Shown here: piece after piece, positions 56,627 to 64,000 of the stretch
How positions within the stretch are numbered: position 1 is the first letter of the stretch
How the letters are laid out: the number at the start of each line of letters is the position of its first letter
Origin: Flexistipes sinusarabici DSM 4947
GTDB lineage: Bacteria; Chrysiogenota; Deferribacteres; Deferribacterales; Flexistipitaceae
NCBI RefSeq assembly: GCF_000218625.1
Contig: NC_015672.1
Span: 2,455,451 to 2,519,450, forward strand
Reading direction: 5' to 3'
DNA: 64,000 bases
Notes under the pieces: model-generated
Told to the model about the DNA's origin: nothing
What the model saw: only the letters and a program-made list of their open reading frames with translations
The model's database searches: none
Program-made: the position numbers and the translations under genes

Positions 56627-58340
56627 TTTCATTATCACCTTTGAATTTAAGTTTAACTTTTGTACCTGCATTTTCAGCACTATCAATTTCAATATCAATA
56701 TTGTTTTGCTTTGCAAGACTGTATACAACAGAAAGACCTAAGCCGGTTCCCTCTTTTGACATGCTAAAAAAGGGATCATATATTTTATCCAGTTTATCCT
56801 CTGGTATTCCAATACCGTTATCCTCAATTATCAATACTTCGCCGCTGTCATTTTCCTGGTGGATATTAATAAAGCCTCCTTCGGTTTTTATTGAAGCAAG
56901 TGCGTTTAACATAAGATTAATAAGTATTTGCAAAAACTGATCCTCGTCCAGATATTTTTCAGAGGGTTTTAAACGATTATAAACCTTAACTTTTTTGTTT
57001 TTCAGATCATTCGCCAAAAAAGTGAGTGCCTTTTCCACAACAGCATCAATACGAACATTGCTTTTAACTGAAGGAACAGGTTTGGCAAAATTAAGCATTT
57101 CAGTAACAATCTTATTCAGTCTGTCAACCTCACTGGTAACGTTATTAAGGATTTCCCTTTCAGATGACTCGTAAATTTTTCTTTTGGATATAGCCTGAAC
57201 ACTCGTTTTTATTCCTGCCAGAGGATTTTTAATTTCATGTGCTATACTGGCTGAAAGCAGCCCCAGGGAAACGAGTTTATTTGTCTGAATCAGTTCATTC
57301 TGCCTGCTTTGCAACTGTTGAGCCATGTTATTAAAAGCTTCAGAGAGAACCTTCAACTCTTTACCCGTTTCCAGATTAATATGATAATCTAAATCCCCTT
57401 CAGCAAAGCGTTTTGTACCGTCAATAACTTTTCTTATGGGCACAAGGATTCTTTTGATAAAAAAAAGTGCAGAAGTAAAAGCTATAAGAGCAACAAGAAT
57501 CGAAAAAAACAGACTTTTATTTCTCAGGTTGTAGATATCCTCAAAAAGAACTTTTTCAGGTATAGATATACTTATATCCCAGCCTAAAGAGCTGACATTT
57601 GTCGAATATTTGACAAAACTGGAATCAGACAGCGTTGATTTATTAACATTGCCCTCATTATGCTCATAAATTTTCTCGCCGTTTTTGCCGATTATACTTT
57701 TTACTATTCCTTCTCCAATATCCACCTGATCCAGGAAGTCGGTGAACATGTCGTTGGATATTTCATAAACCACCAAGCCTACCGGCTCTTCGTTGTTTTC
57801 AAAGTCGTAAACACGTTTAATAAATAACAAACTACCTGCCTCCCCCCTGTTAATCCTATAAAGAGAGAAATCTCTTGAAAAAGCATCGGTGATTATGGAC
57901 GTGGAAACAAGTCTTTTGCTTTCGGCTCTGTTTACCTTAGGCGTTGTAAGAACAAGCTCGGCAGTTGGGGTATAAAGGCTGATCCTGTCATAATTAACAG
58001 AATTTGTTCTGTATTTAGCCAGTTTATCCCATAAATACTGTACGCGCTGGCTGTAACTAAACTGAAGAAATACCAGCTGCACTATGGGATTATCAGACAG
58101 TTGATAGATATCCCCTTTTATTTTATAATAAAATGCGTCCATTCTTTGACTTACTCCATTCATAAGTTCTTTCACCTGTTTTTCTGTAGTGGAACTTATG
58201 GATTTGGAAGATATAAAAAAAGAATAGTATGAAATAAACACCAAAGGTATAAACCCAAAGAAAAAATAAAATATTATTATCCGCCATTTTAATGATAGAT
58301 TTAATATTTTAATTTTTGTTTTATTTATGCGTCTGAACAT
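56619..58340 (-). CDS. Membrane sensor histidine kinase with Cache-type domain
   Basis: 573 residues. TM1 (about 18-42), a periplasmic sensor region of about 240 residues resembling a dCache domain, TM2 (about 280-300), HAMP, HisKA with the phospho-acceptor His in SIAHEIKNPLAG, and HATPase_c with N-box NLMLNA, DNGIGIPED and GTGLGLSVV. DctB-like. It probably senses an organic solute and phosphorylates the regulator at 55256-56626. It overlaps that gene by 8 bp. Confidence 0.9.
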   Translation of the reverse strand: MFRRINKTKIKILNLSLKWRIIIFYFFFGFIPLVFISYYSFFISSKSISSTTEKQVKELMNGVSQRMDAFYYKIKGDIYQLSDNPIVQLVFLQFSYSQRVQYLWDKLAKYRTNSVNYDRISLYTPTAELVLTTPKVNRAESKRLVSTSIITDAFSRDFSLYRINRGEAGSLLFIKRVYDFENNEEPVGLVVYEISNDMFTDFLDQVDIGEGIVKSIIGKNGEKIYEHNEGNVNKSTLSDSSFVKYSTNVSSLGWDISISIPEKVLFEDIYNLRNKSLFFSILVALIAFTSALFFIKRILVPIRKVIDGTKRFAEGDLDYHINLETGKELKVLSEAFNNMAQQLQSRQNELIQTNKLVSLGLLSASIAHEIKNPLAGIKTSVQAISKRKIYESSEREILNNVTSEVDRLNKIVTEMLNFAKPVPSVKSNVRIDAVVEKALTFLANDLKNKKVKVYNRLKPSEKYLDEDQFLQILINLMLNALASIKTEGGFINIHQENDSGEVLIIEDNGIGIPEDKLDKIYDPFFSMSKEGTGLGLSVVYSLAKQNNIDIEIDSAENAGTKVKLKFKGDNENG

Positions 58341-58380
58341 ACTAACTTTATAGCAAAAGAATATAAAAAAGAAAGAGTAT

Positions 58381-58410
58381 TTGACTTAGGATTCATCTAA
58401 TATGTAAAAT
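58381..58410 (+). promoter_or_regulatory. Possible sigma-70 promoter of the symporter gene
   Basis: TTGACT (58381-58386), 18-bp spacer, TAAAAT (58405-58410), upstream of the TTG start at 58435. Confidence 0.4.
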
Positions 58411-58434
58411 ATAAAGAAAAAGTAAGGGAAGCTT

Positions 58435-59712
58435 TTGGAAAAAATTTTATTTATTATTGCCGTCACTGCAATAGGTATCCCCGTTTTCCTTTCCGGAAAA
58501 TCCATTTCAACAGAGAAAGATTTTTCACTGGCAGACCGTAAAGCATCTTCGTTTTCTGTTGCCGCCATCATAATCGGGACTCTTGTGGGAGGAGCATCAA
58601 CAATAGGGACTGTACAACTTGCTTATAAATTCGGTCTGTCGGCCTGGATTTTTACTCTCGGCAGTGGTATTGCATGTCTGCTTTTGGGGTTGTTTTTTGC
58701 CCGCCCCTTAAGAAAGGCTGAAACAACCACCGTTTCTGAATACATAGGTCTTTCTTTAGGAGAAGGTTTCCGAAAATACAGCAGTATTTTTACTTCAGCT
58801 GGTATTTTTGTACATATTATAGCCCAAATTTTAGCATCAGCATCAATACTGATTGTCGTCTTCCATATGAGCTTAAAAGAAGCAAGCATTACATCAGCAG
58901 CCATTCTGGGAATATTCACTCTAAGCGGCGGGATAAAAAGTACTGCTGCAATGGGTAAAATAAAAATTGTTATTCTCTACGTCGTTATTCTGAGCTGTTT
59001 TCTCATAGCAGCATTTAAATCCGGCGGATTTGCAGATCTGTCATCCCAGCTGCCTAAAAATATCAAATGGTTTAGTCTTTTCAGTTACGGTCAGAAAGAT
59101 GCCGCCCTTGACCTGTTATCCATGGTAATCGGTGTTCTTGCCACGCAAACATACCTGCAGGCAATATTTTCTGCACGCTCCGTTTCAGAGGCTAAAAAAG
59201 GCTCTTTTCTGAGTGCACTGCTTATCCCCCCTATAGGACTTATGGGAGTTTTTATTGGAATGTATTTAAAAGTATCCCATCCGGAACTTGAATCAGTAAC
59301 CACTGCAGCCCTGCCTTATTTTATAGAAAATTATTTTCCGGCCGCATTATCCACACTTTTCATGGCTTTTGTTTTCATCATCATCATAGGCACGGGTTCC
59401 GGTCTGACATTGGGGGTCATTACAAATATTTACAGAGACATCCTTCCTGCGCAAAATAAAGGCAGCCAGCTGAAAAGGGTAAGGATTATTGGCATTATAC
59501 TGCTTATGATCGCTTTAGCGGTGGTACTGCTGGAGCTGAATAATGTTATCCTTGAATGGAGTTATCTTTCGATGGGGATCAGAGGATCTGCTATATTCTT
59601 ACCGCTGTGCCTTTGCATCTTTATCAAAAGAATCACTGTCAATAAAAAAGTACGCATACTTCTGTATGCAACACCAATAGTTTATCTGATTTTAAACTTA
59701 ATAATCATATAG
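58435..59712 (+). CDS. Sodium/solute symporter family (SSS) protein
   Basis: 425 residues, about 12 membrane segments. SSS-type features include TLVGGASTIGTVQ and the YKFGLSAW helix, then GLTLGVITN in the second half. Such proteins bring in a solute with Na+. The start is TTG (58435) behind AAGGGAAGCTT. It is shorter than most SSS members (about 480-500), with fewer C-terminal segments. It is divergent from the sensor kinase, which suggests a shared regulon, perhaps with the same solute. Confidence 0.8.
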   Translation: MEKILFIIAVTAIGIPVFLSGKSISTEKDFSLADRKASSFSVAAIIIGTLVGGASTIGTVQLAYKFGLSAWIFTLGSGIACLLLGLFFARPLRKAETTTVSEYIGLSLGEGFRKYSSIFTSAGIFVHIIAQILASASILIVVFHMSLKEASITSAAILGIFTLSGGIKSTAAMGKIKIVILYVVILSCFLIAAFKSGGFADLSSQLPKNIKWFSLFSYGQKDAALDLLSMVIGVLATQTYLQAIFSARSVSEAKKGSFLSALLIPPIGLMGVFIGMYLKVSHPELESVTTAALPYFIENYFPAALSTLFMAFVFIIIIGTGSGLTLGVITNIYRDILPAQNKGSQLKRVRIIGIILLMIALAVVLLELNNVILEWSYLSMGIRGSAIFLPLCLCIFIKRITVNKKVRILLYATPIVYLILNLIII

Positions 59713-59788
59713 CAGAATCAACCCAGTGAATACATTAATAAGCCGTCTGTCAGGATAAAATCCCCGTTGAAAAACACCGCCAAAAAAA

Positions 59789-61234
59789 TTACACTTTTGG
59801 CAGAGTCAGCAAATTTATTCCTGCTATATTTTGCACAATTCTCACAACCTGCGTGCAATAGCCGAATTCATTATCATACCATACGTATAAAACACATCTG
59901 TCACCGTCAACAATTGTGGCTTGGGAATCAAAGATACAGGCGAAACGCGATCCCACAAAGTCTGAAGAAACCACTTCCGGAGAGTTCGTATAATCTATCT
60001 GCCACTGCAAATCAGAGTTCAGAGATTTACCCCTGACATGATAATTAAGGCTTTCCCTGTTAGTTTCCTTTTCCAATTGAAGCATTAAAACAGCCATCGA
60101 GACATTGGGAGTAGGAACTCTTATAGCATTGCCCGTTAATTTACCGGAAAGATTGGGAAGAGCTTTTGCAACGGCTTTTGCAGCCCCTGTTTCGGTAATC
60201 ACCATATTCAAAGGTGCACTCCTGCCACGCCTGCTTTTTTTGTGGTAATTATCGATTAAGTTCTGATCGTTTGTATATGAATGGCATGTCTCTATATGCC
60301 CGGTTCTTATTTTATATTCATCATCAATAACTTTAAGCACCGGCACAATGGCATTCGTGGTACAGCTTGCAGCCGAAAAAATATCCTCATTTTCATTATT
60401 AATGTCCGAATGATTAACACCGTAAACAATATTGGGGATATCCCCTTTGCCGGGAGCTGTCAGGACAACTTTGGAAACTCCTTTCGCTTTCAAGTGCTGA
60501 CCGAGACCTTCTCTGTCTCTCCATTTGCCCGTATTATCAACGACAATGGCGTCGTTAATCCCGTGTGCCGTATAATCCACTTCCTCAGGGGAATTGGCAT
60601 AAATAACCTTTATCATTACACCGTTTGCTATTATAGCATTTTCTTCTTCATCCACTTTCACCGTACCGTTGAACTGTCCATGAACCGAATCCCGCCTTAA
60701 AAGTGCAGCTCTTTTCACAAGGTCATCTTTACCGCCTTTCCTGACCACAATAGCCTTTAATCTCAGTTTATCACCACGCCCGGTTTTATCTATTAAAATA
60801 CGGGCGATAAGCCTTCCTATTCTGCCGAACCCGTATAAAACAACATCCCTGGGGTTTTTCAGCACATTTTTATCTTCTCTGAATGCCTCTTTTAATTCAT
60901 TTTCCAGAAATCTTTTAATATCGCCCGGATTTTGTTCAAGATATTTGACGGTAAGCTTACCGATGTCAATTTTACATGGAGAGAGCTCCATATTTTGAAT
61001 TATGCTCATAATAGGATATGTATCGTTAACTGAAAGCTCGTTTTCCAGAATCTTTCTTGCAAAACGGTGCTCTTTTATTATATCTATTGCCGTTTTATTT
61101 ACCAGGGATCTGCCGTATAATGTTATGATTACGCTTTTTTCTCTATAAAGTTTACCAATAATCGGTATCATCATTTCGGCTTTCATGCTGCGTTCGTTCC
61201 AGTCTGCAAAGTATTCTGTCTCTTTACTGCTCAT
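59789..61234 (-). CDS. gap: Glyceraldehyde-3-phosphate dehydrogenase, long-form with N-terminal extension
   Basis: 481 residues. A GAPDH core of about 340 residues begins at about 137 (LYGFGRIGRLIARIL), with the catalytic Cys in SAASCTTNA and a conserved YDNEFGYCTQV near the C-terminus. It is preceded by about 130 residues not found in classical GAPDH. This long type occurs in several proteobacterial and bacteroidete lineages and is often called Gap3 or GapB-like. It interconverts glyceraldehyde-3-phosphate and 1,3-bisphosphoglycerate. ATG 61234 follows GAGGAG. The role of the extension is unknown. Confidence 0.85.
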   Translation of the reverse strand: MSSKETEYFADWNERSMKAEMMIPIIGKLYREKSVIITLYGRSLVNKTAIDIIKEHRFARKILENELSVNDTYPIMSIIQNMELSPCKIDIGKLTVKYLEQNPGDIKRFLENELKEAFREDKNVLKNPRDVVLYGFGRIGRLIARILIDKTGRGDKLRLKAIVVRKGGKDDLVKRAALLRRDSVHGQFNGTVKVDEEENAIIANGVMIKVIYANSPEEVDYTAHGINDAIVVDNTGKWRDREGLGQHLKAKGVSKVVLTAPGKGDIPNIVYGVNHSDINNENEDIFSAASCTTNAIVPVLKVIDDEYKIRTGHIETCHSYTNDQNLIDNYHKKSRRGRSAPLNMVITETGAAKAVAKALPNLSGKLTGNAIRVPTPNVSMAVLMLQLEKETNRESLNYHVRGKSLNSDLQWQIDYTNSPEVVSSDFVGSRFACIFDSQATIVDGDRCVLYVWYDNEFGYCTQVVRIVQNIAGINLLTLPKV

Positions 61235-61391
61235 TTGTGACTCCTCGGCTTTTTGAATCATCTTTTAGCAGTAAATTGACAATTTATTCAACAACTTTTT
61301 AATTTTGCAGTGCATTGGCCGTAAAACGTGCCGCGTAATGCATGATGAGAAGTGTGGTTCAAGGTTCAATGATGGATTCTTAAATAAAATA

Positions 61392-61417
61392 AAAAAAGCG
61401 CCCTGAGGCGCTTTTTT
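61392..61417. terminator. Terminator after amt (also upstream of gap)
   Basis: AAAAAAGCGCC-CTGA-GGCGCTTTTTT: strong GC stem with T-runs on both strands. It serves amt on the minus strand. Confidence 0.9.
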
Positions 61418-61434
61418 GTTTATTACATTTCTTT

Positions 61435-62688
61435 TTATTTACTTGTTTTTGTAAATTCAGGATAAGCTTCCATTCCGCACTCGATAAAATCGAGTCCTTC
61501 GTATTCTTCCTCTTCACCCACACGGATACCTATGAACAATTTCAGAATAAGCCATACTATGGAACTGACTGCAAAAACCCATGCAAAAATGCTCAAAGCT
61601 CCCAACACCTGAACCCCTAATGATGCATCGGGATTTGTTATTGGAACCGCAATGAGCCCCCAGGTGCCTACAACCCCATGCACGGAAATGGCACCTACTG
61701 GATCATCTATTTTCAACGTTTTATCTATAAAGATAATGGAGAAAACCACGATAATCCCTCCTACAACACCTATGAGTGTAGCTCCCAAAGCTGATGGTGC
61801 TGAAGGACCAGCTGTTATAGCAACAAGTCCTGCTAAAGCACCGTTCAATATCATTGTTAAATCTGCCTTCTTAAACAGTATTGTTGCTACAATAAGAGCA
61901 GCCACCAACCCACCTGCTGCCGCTGCATTGGTGTTCACAAAAACCTGAGCGACATTGTTGGCTGAAGTTATATCGGACATTTTTAACTCTGAACCGCCGT
62001 TAAATCCGAACCAGCCCATCCACAATATAAAAGTTCCGAGTGTTGCAAGCGGCAGATTAGCGCCTGGGATAGCATTCACCTGCCCTTTGGGACCGTATTT
62101 TCCCTTTCTGGGTCCCAAAAAAATAGCACCCGACAGAGCAGCTGACGCTCCGGCAAGGTGAACGATACCGGATCCCGCATAATCTGAAAAGCCCATTGCG
62201 CTCAACCATCCACCGCCCCATGTCCAGAAGCCTTCCACAGGGTAGATAAAGCCGGTTAAAATAACACAGAAAATTACAAATGCCCATAATTTCATCCTTT
62301 CGGCAACCGCACCGGAAACAATGGACATCGCAGTGGCAACAAAAACCACCTGAAAGAAGAAATCTGATCTAGCCGAATAATAAGGAGCAGAATCACCACC
62401 GGCAAGAATATCTGCTGCAGAATTCTCTGAGCCTATTAAAAAACCAAAGTTCGGCACAATTCCGCCGGCACTGCTTGAATACATAATATAGTAGCCTATC
62501 AGCAAATACATCACGCATGCTATTGCAAACAAAACAACATTTTTTGTTAAAATAACCGTGGTGTTTTTGGACCTTACCAAACCTGCTTCAAGCATAGCAA
62601 AACCGGCCGCCATCCACATAACGAGCGCACCGCATATTAAAAAATAAAACGTATCAATTGCATAACTTAAATGTACAATACTTTCCAT
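61435..62688 (-). CDS. amt: Ammonium transporter AmtB
   Basis: 417 residues, 11 membrane segments. Family signatures are GFAMLEAGLVRSKN (about residues 30-43), with the twin pore His in HLAGASAAL and HGVVGTWG. It conducts ammonia or ammonium and is blocked by GlnK when nitrogen is plentiful. GGAGGT lies in the glnK end, and its ATG is 3 bp after the glnK stop. glnK-amt is the classical pairing; transcription starts at a sigma-54 promoter before glnK. Confidence 0.95.
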   Translation of the reverse strand: MESIVHLSYAIDTFYFLICGALVMWMAAGFAMLEAGLVRSKNTTVILTKNVVLFAIACVMYLLIGYYIMYSSSAGGIVPNFGFLIGSENSAADILAGGDSAPYYSARSDFFFQVVFVATAMSIVSGAVAERMKLWAFVIFCVILTGFIYPVEGFWTWGGGWLSAMGFSDYAGSGIVHLAGASAALSGAIFLGPRKGKYGPKGQVNAIPGANLPLATLGTFILWMGWFGFNGGSELKMSDITSANNVAQVFVNTNAAAAGGLVAALIVATILFKKADLTMILNGALAGLVAITAGPSAPSALGATLIGVVGGIIVVFSIIFIDKTLKIDDPVGAISVHGVVGTWGLIAVPITNPDASLGVQVLGALSIFAWVFAVSSIVWLILKLFIGIRVGEEEEYEGLDFIECGMEAYPEFTKTSK

Positions 62689-62691
62689 AAC

Positions 62692-63078
<387 letters not shown>

Positions 63079-63082
63079 TCAA

Positions 63083-63098
63083 AGCAACAAAGATGCCA
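63083..63098 (-). promoter_or_regulatory. Sigma-54 promoter of glnK-amt
   Basis: TGGCAT-CTTTG-TTGCT on the minus strand (63098-63083): GG and GC are 10 bp apart. The inferred start is about 63071, giving a leader of about 20 nt. Expected for nitrogen-controlled glnK-amt. Confidence 0.8.
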
Positions 63099-63320
63099 GA
63101 TAAGCTAATTGTTTGATAACTCGAGATAAATGACTATATAAGTGATAAATGAGCAAAGAAATGTGGTTAAACTATAATCAGTATTTGCAAGAAACGGTTA
63201 TATTTTAATCAGAACGATTAAGGACACCTGTTTAATAGCGGTGTTTCAGCTAACTTGTTTTGCTATTCGTTCCTTTTTGGATTTCTGCAGTATGACTTTT
63301 GGCTGCAACTCAATAATTAA
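63099..63320. other. Upstream region of glnK, no gene seen
   Basis: AT-rich. It should hold activator sites for the sigma-54 promoter, but no clear NtrC-type palindrome was found. An E3 element follows at 63321. Confidence 0.4.
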
Positions 63321-63692
63321 CTGGCATCACCCCAAAAATCATATAAAAGTATTGTTTTACATATACTTAGCTAACATAACACTGATTTCAATGTAATTTG
63401 CACAAATGAAGCAGCCGATGTCGAATGTGTTCCACATATTTACCAGCCTGGAAGGCTGGTGCTAGAGAAACGTACTGCCGATTAGCGGTCACACCCTGTG
63501 TTGGAATGTAAAGTGGATAAATATTTGCAAATAAAAACAATTATGAGAGGAGGGGGATGTGTTCCACATATTTACCAGCCTTACGGCTGTTGCTAGTAGA
63601 CGGTTAGCGGCAGTAGTTTCGAGTTTCGGCTGCGAAATGCGTGCAAATTACATTGAAAAATATTTGCACTGCGAAAAATGGGGTGACTTCAG
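63321..63692 (-). repeat. E3 fold-back repeat element, copy B (inverse)
   Basis: 372 bp, the inverse complement of 25555-25923 with few base changes apart from module exchanges. It has REP-like modules at 63425-63465 and 63557-63596. The first is absent from copy A, while copy A's module at 25575-25613 is absent here, each replaced by 2 bp. Confidence 0.82.
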
Positions 63693-63702
63693 AATAATTA
63701 AG

Positions 63703-63773
63703 AGTTTTGCACCCGTCAGGAACCGCGGCTTTAGCCGGGCAAATCTTTTTTATAATTCATTATTCAAAGGACT
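63703..63773. repeat. Short E1-like remnant
   Basis: AGTTTTGCA and TTCAAAGGACT ends resemble E1 termini. A CCGCGGCTTTAGCCGGGC palindrome matches the left part of E1. It lies 10 bp after E3, as E1 does at 25941. Confidence 0.5.
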
Positions 63774-63790
63774 CAAGTTATGTTTTAAAT

Positions 63791-63824
63791 AAAAAAGCCT
63801 GCCAAAGGGATATTGATGGCAGGC
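63791..63824 (-). terminator. Terminator-like hairpin pointing left
   Basis: GCCTGCC (63797-63803) with GGCAGGC (63818-63824). On the minus strand a T-run follows (complement of 63791-63796). No gene on the minus strand is complete within the remaining 176 bp. Confidence 0.5.
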
Positions 63825-64000
63825 CGGAAAATACGTTTGGTAGAATCGCAGAAATTATTAGCATATATATGGATCAGCCCAAAAGCAGAAGGAAATCTCC
63901 ATGATAAGAAACGATTTATCAAACAAACATGCAAGAGCGCTTTATACCGTCAGGCAACTTGCAAAAAAACTTTTCATTTTATTCCACAGGGAATTGTGAG
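63825..64000. other. Window end, no gene recognised
   Basis: Only very short ORFs occur here. One of 32 codons from 63901 lacks support. Confidence 0.4.

Noticed and set aside
63559..63792. ORF inside the second E3 element
   Set aside because: Crosses the repeat boundary and the E1-like remnant; no support.
63825..63930. Riboswitch-like sequence on the minus strand before the hairpin at 63797-63824
   Set aside because: I compared it with purine, fluoride, TPP and c-di-GMP patterns from memory; CUACC-like words are present, but the core pairings are missing.

Overview
The window looks like chromosome from an AT-rich, anaerobic or microaerophilic Gram-negative bacterium. My best guess is the Deferribacterota (Flexistipes, Deferribacter or Denitrovibrio-like). 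This rests on gene content and general resemblance, not on a search. Diderm markers are a TamB/TamA-type pair, an AMIN-domain amidase and MltF. Menaquinone appears to be made by the futalosine route (mqnC, with a ubiD-like and a ubiE/menG-like gene). Other traits are TAXI-type TRAP transport, sigma-54 regulation and HrcA/CIRCE control of groESL. No rRNA, tRNA or CRISPR array was recognised.

Layout. 1-5,770 (minus): DUF1858 protein, broken SDR gene, ANKH/MATE-like membrane protein, MltF, and an IS110 element with a structured leader. 6,301-25,438 (plus): a tightly packed run of a UbiB-like kinase, RNase J, UppP, FtsK and a dihydroorotate dehydrogenase-like protein; then mqnC, a 48-codon ORF, uvrA, amidase, TamB and TamA/BamA-like. 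Many starts overlap the previous stop. 25,439-26,322: two repeat elements, then peroxiredoxin. 27,142-32,629 (minus): an unknown protein, acyl-CoA synthetase, two crotonase-fold proteins and pyruvate kinase. 32,946-39,260 (plus): CysQ, an IS1380-type element, a protoglobin-like/PsiE fusion and SecA. 39,300-46,225 (minus): a UPF0316-type gene split by an IS5-type element, CorA, a frameshifted nth, UbiD-like, UbiE-like, a glycine-zipper protein and a HAD phosphatase. 46,302-50,984: HIT protein, groESL, leuCD. 50,999-58,340 (minus): TAXI-TRAP permease, its binding protein, a second periplasmic protein, an NtrC-type regulator and a sensor kinase. 58,435-63,051: Na+/solute symporter, long GAPDH, amt and glnK. 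63,052-64,000: repeats only.

How the genes work together. The TRAP block reads as a self-contained sensing and uptake module. The kinase and sigma-54 activator lie upstream, and a good -24/-12 promoter sits before the TAXI binding-protein gene, with a short dyad about 87 bp upstream of the inferred start. glnK-amt has its own -24/-12 promoter. mqnC, ubiD-like and ubiE-like genes supply one middle and two late menaquinone steps. The 17.8-25.4 kb genes concern envelope assembly and cell separation.

Most unusual content: (i) a family of fold-back repeat elements built from small REP-like hairpin modules, where two full copies differ by whole modules (filled and empty sites) and one hairpin is chimeric; (ii) a strongly structured non-coding leader upstream of the IS110 transposase, a good bridge-RNA candidate; (iii) a protoglobin-like domain lacking the proximal His, fused to a PsiE membrane domain; (iv) several broken genes (SDR stop codon, nth frameshift, IS-split UPF0316). 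I did not find a wholly new multi-gene system; the repeat family and the TRAP sensing module come closest.
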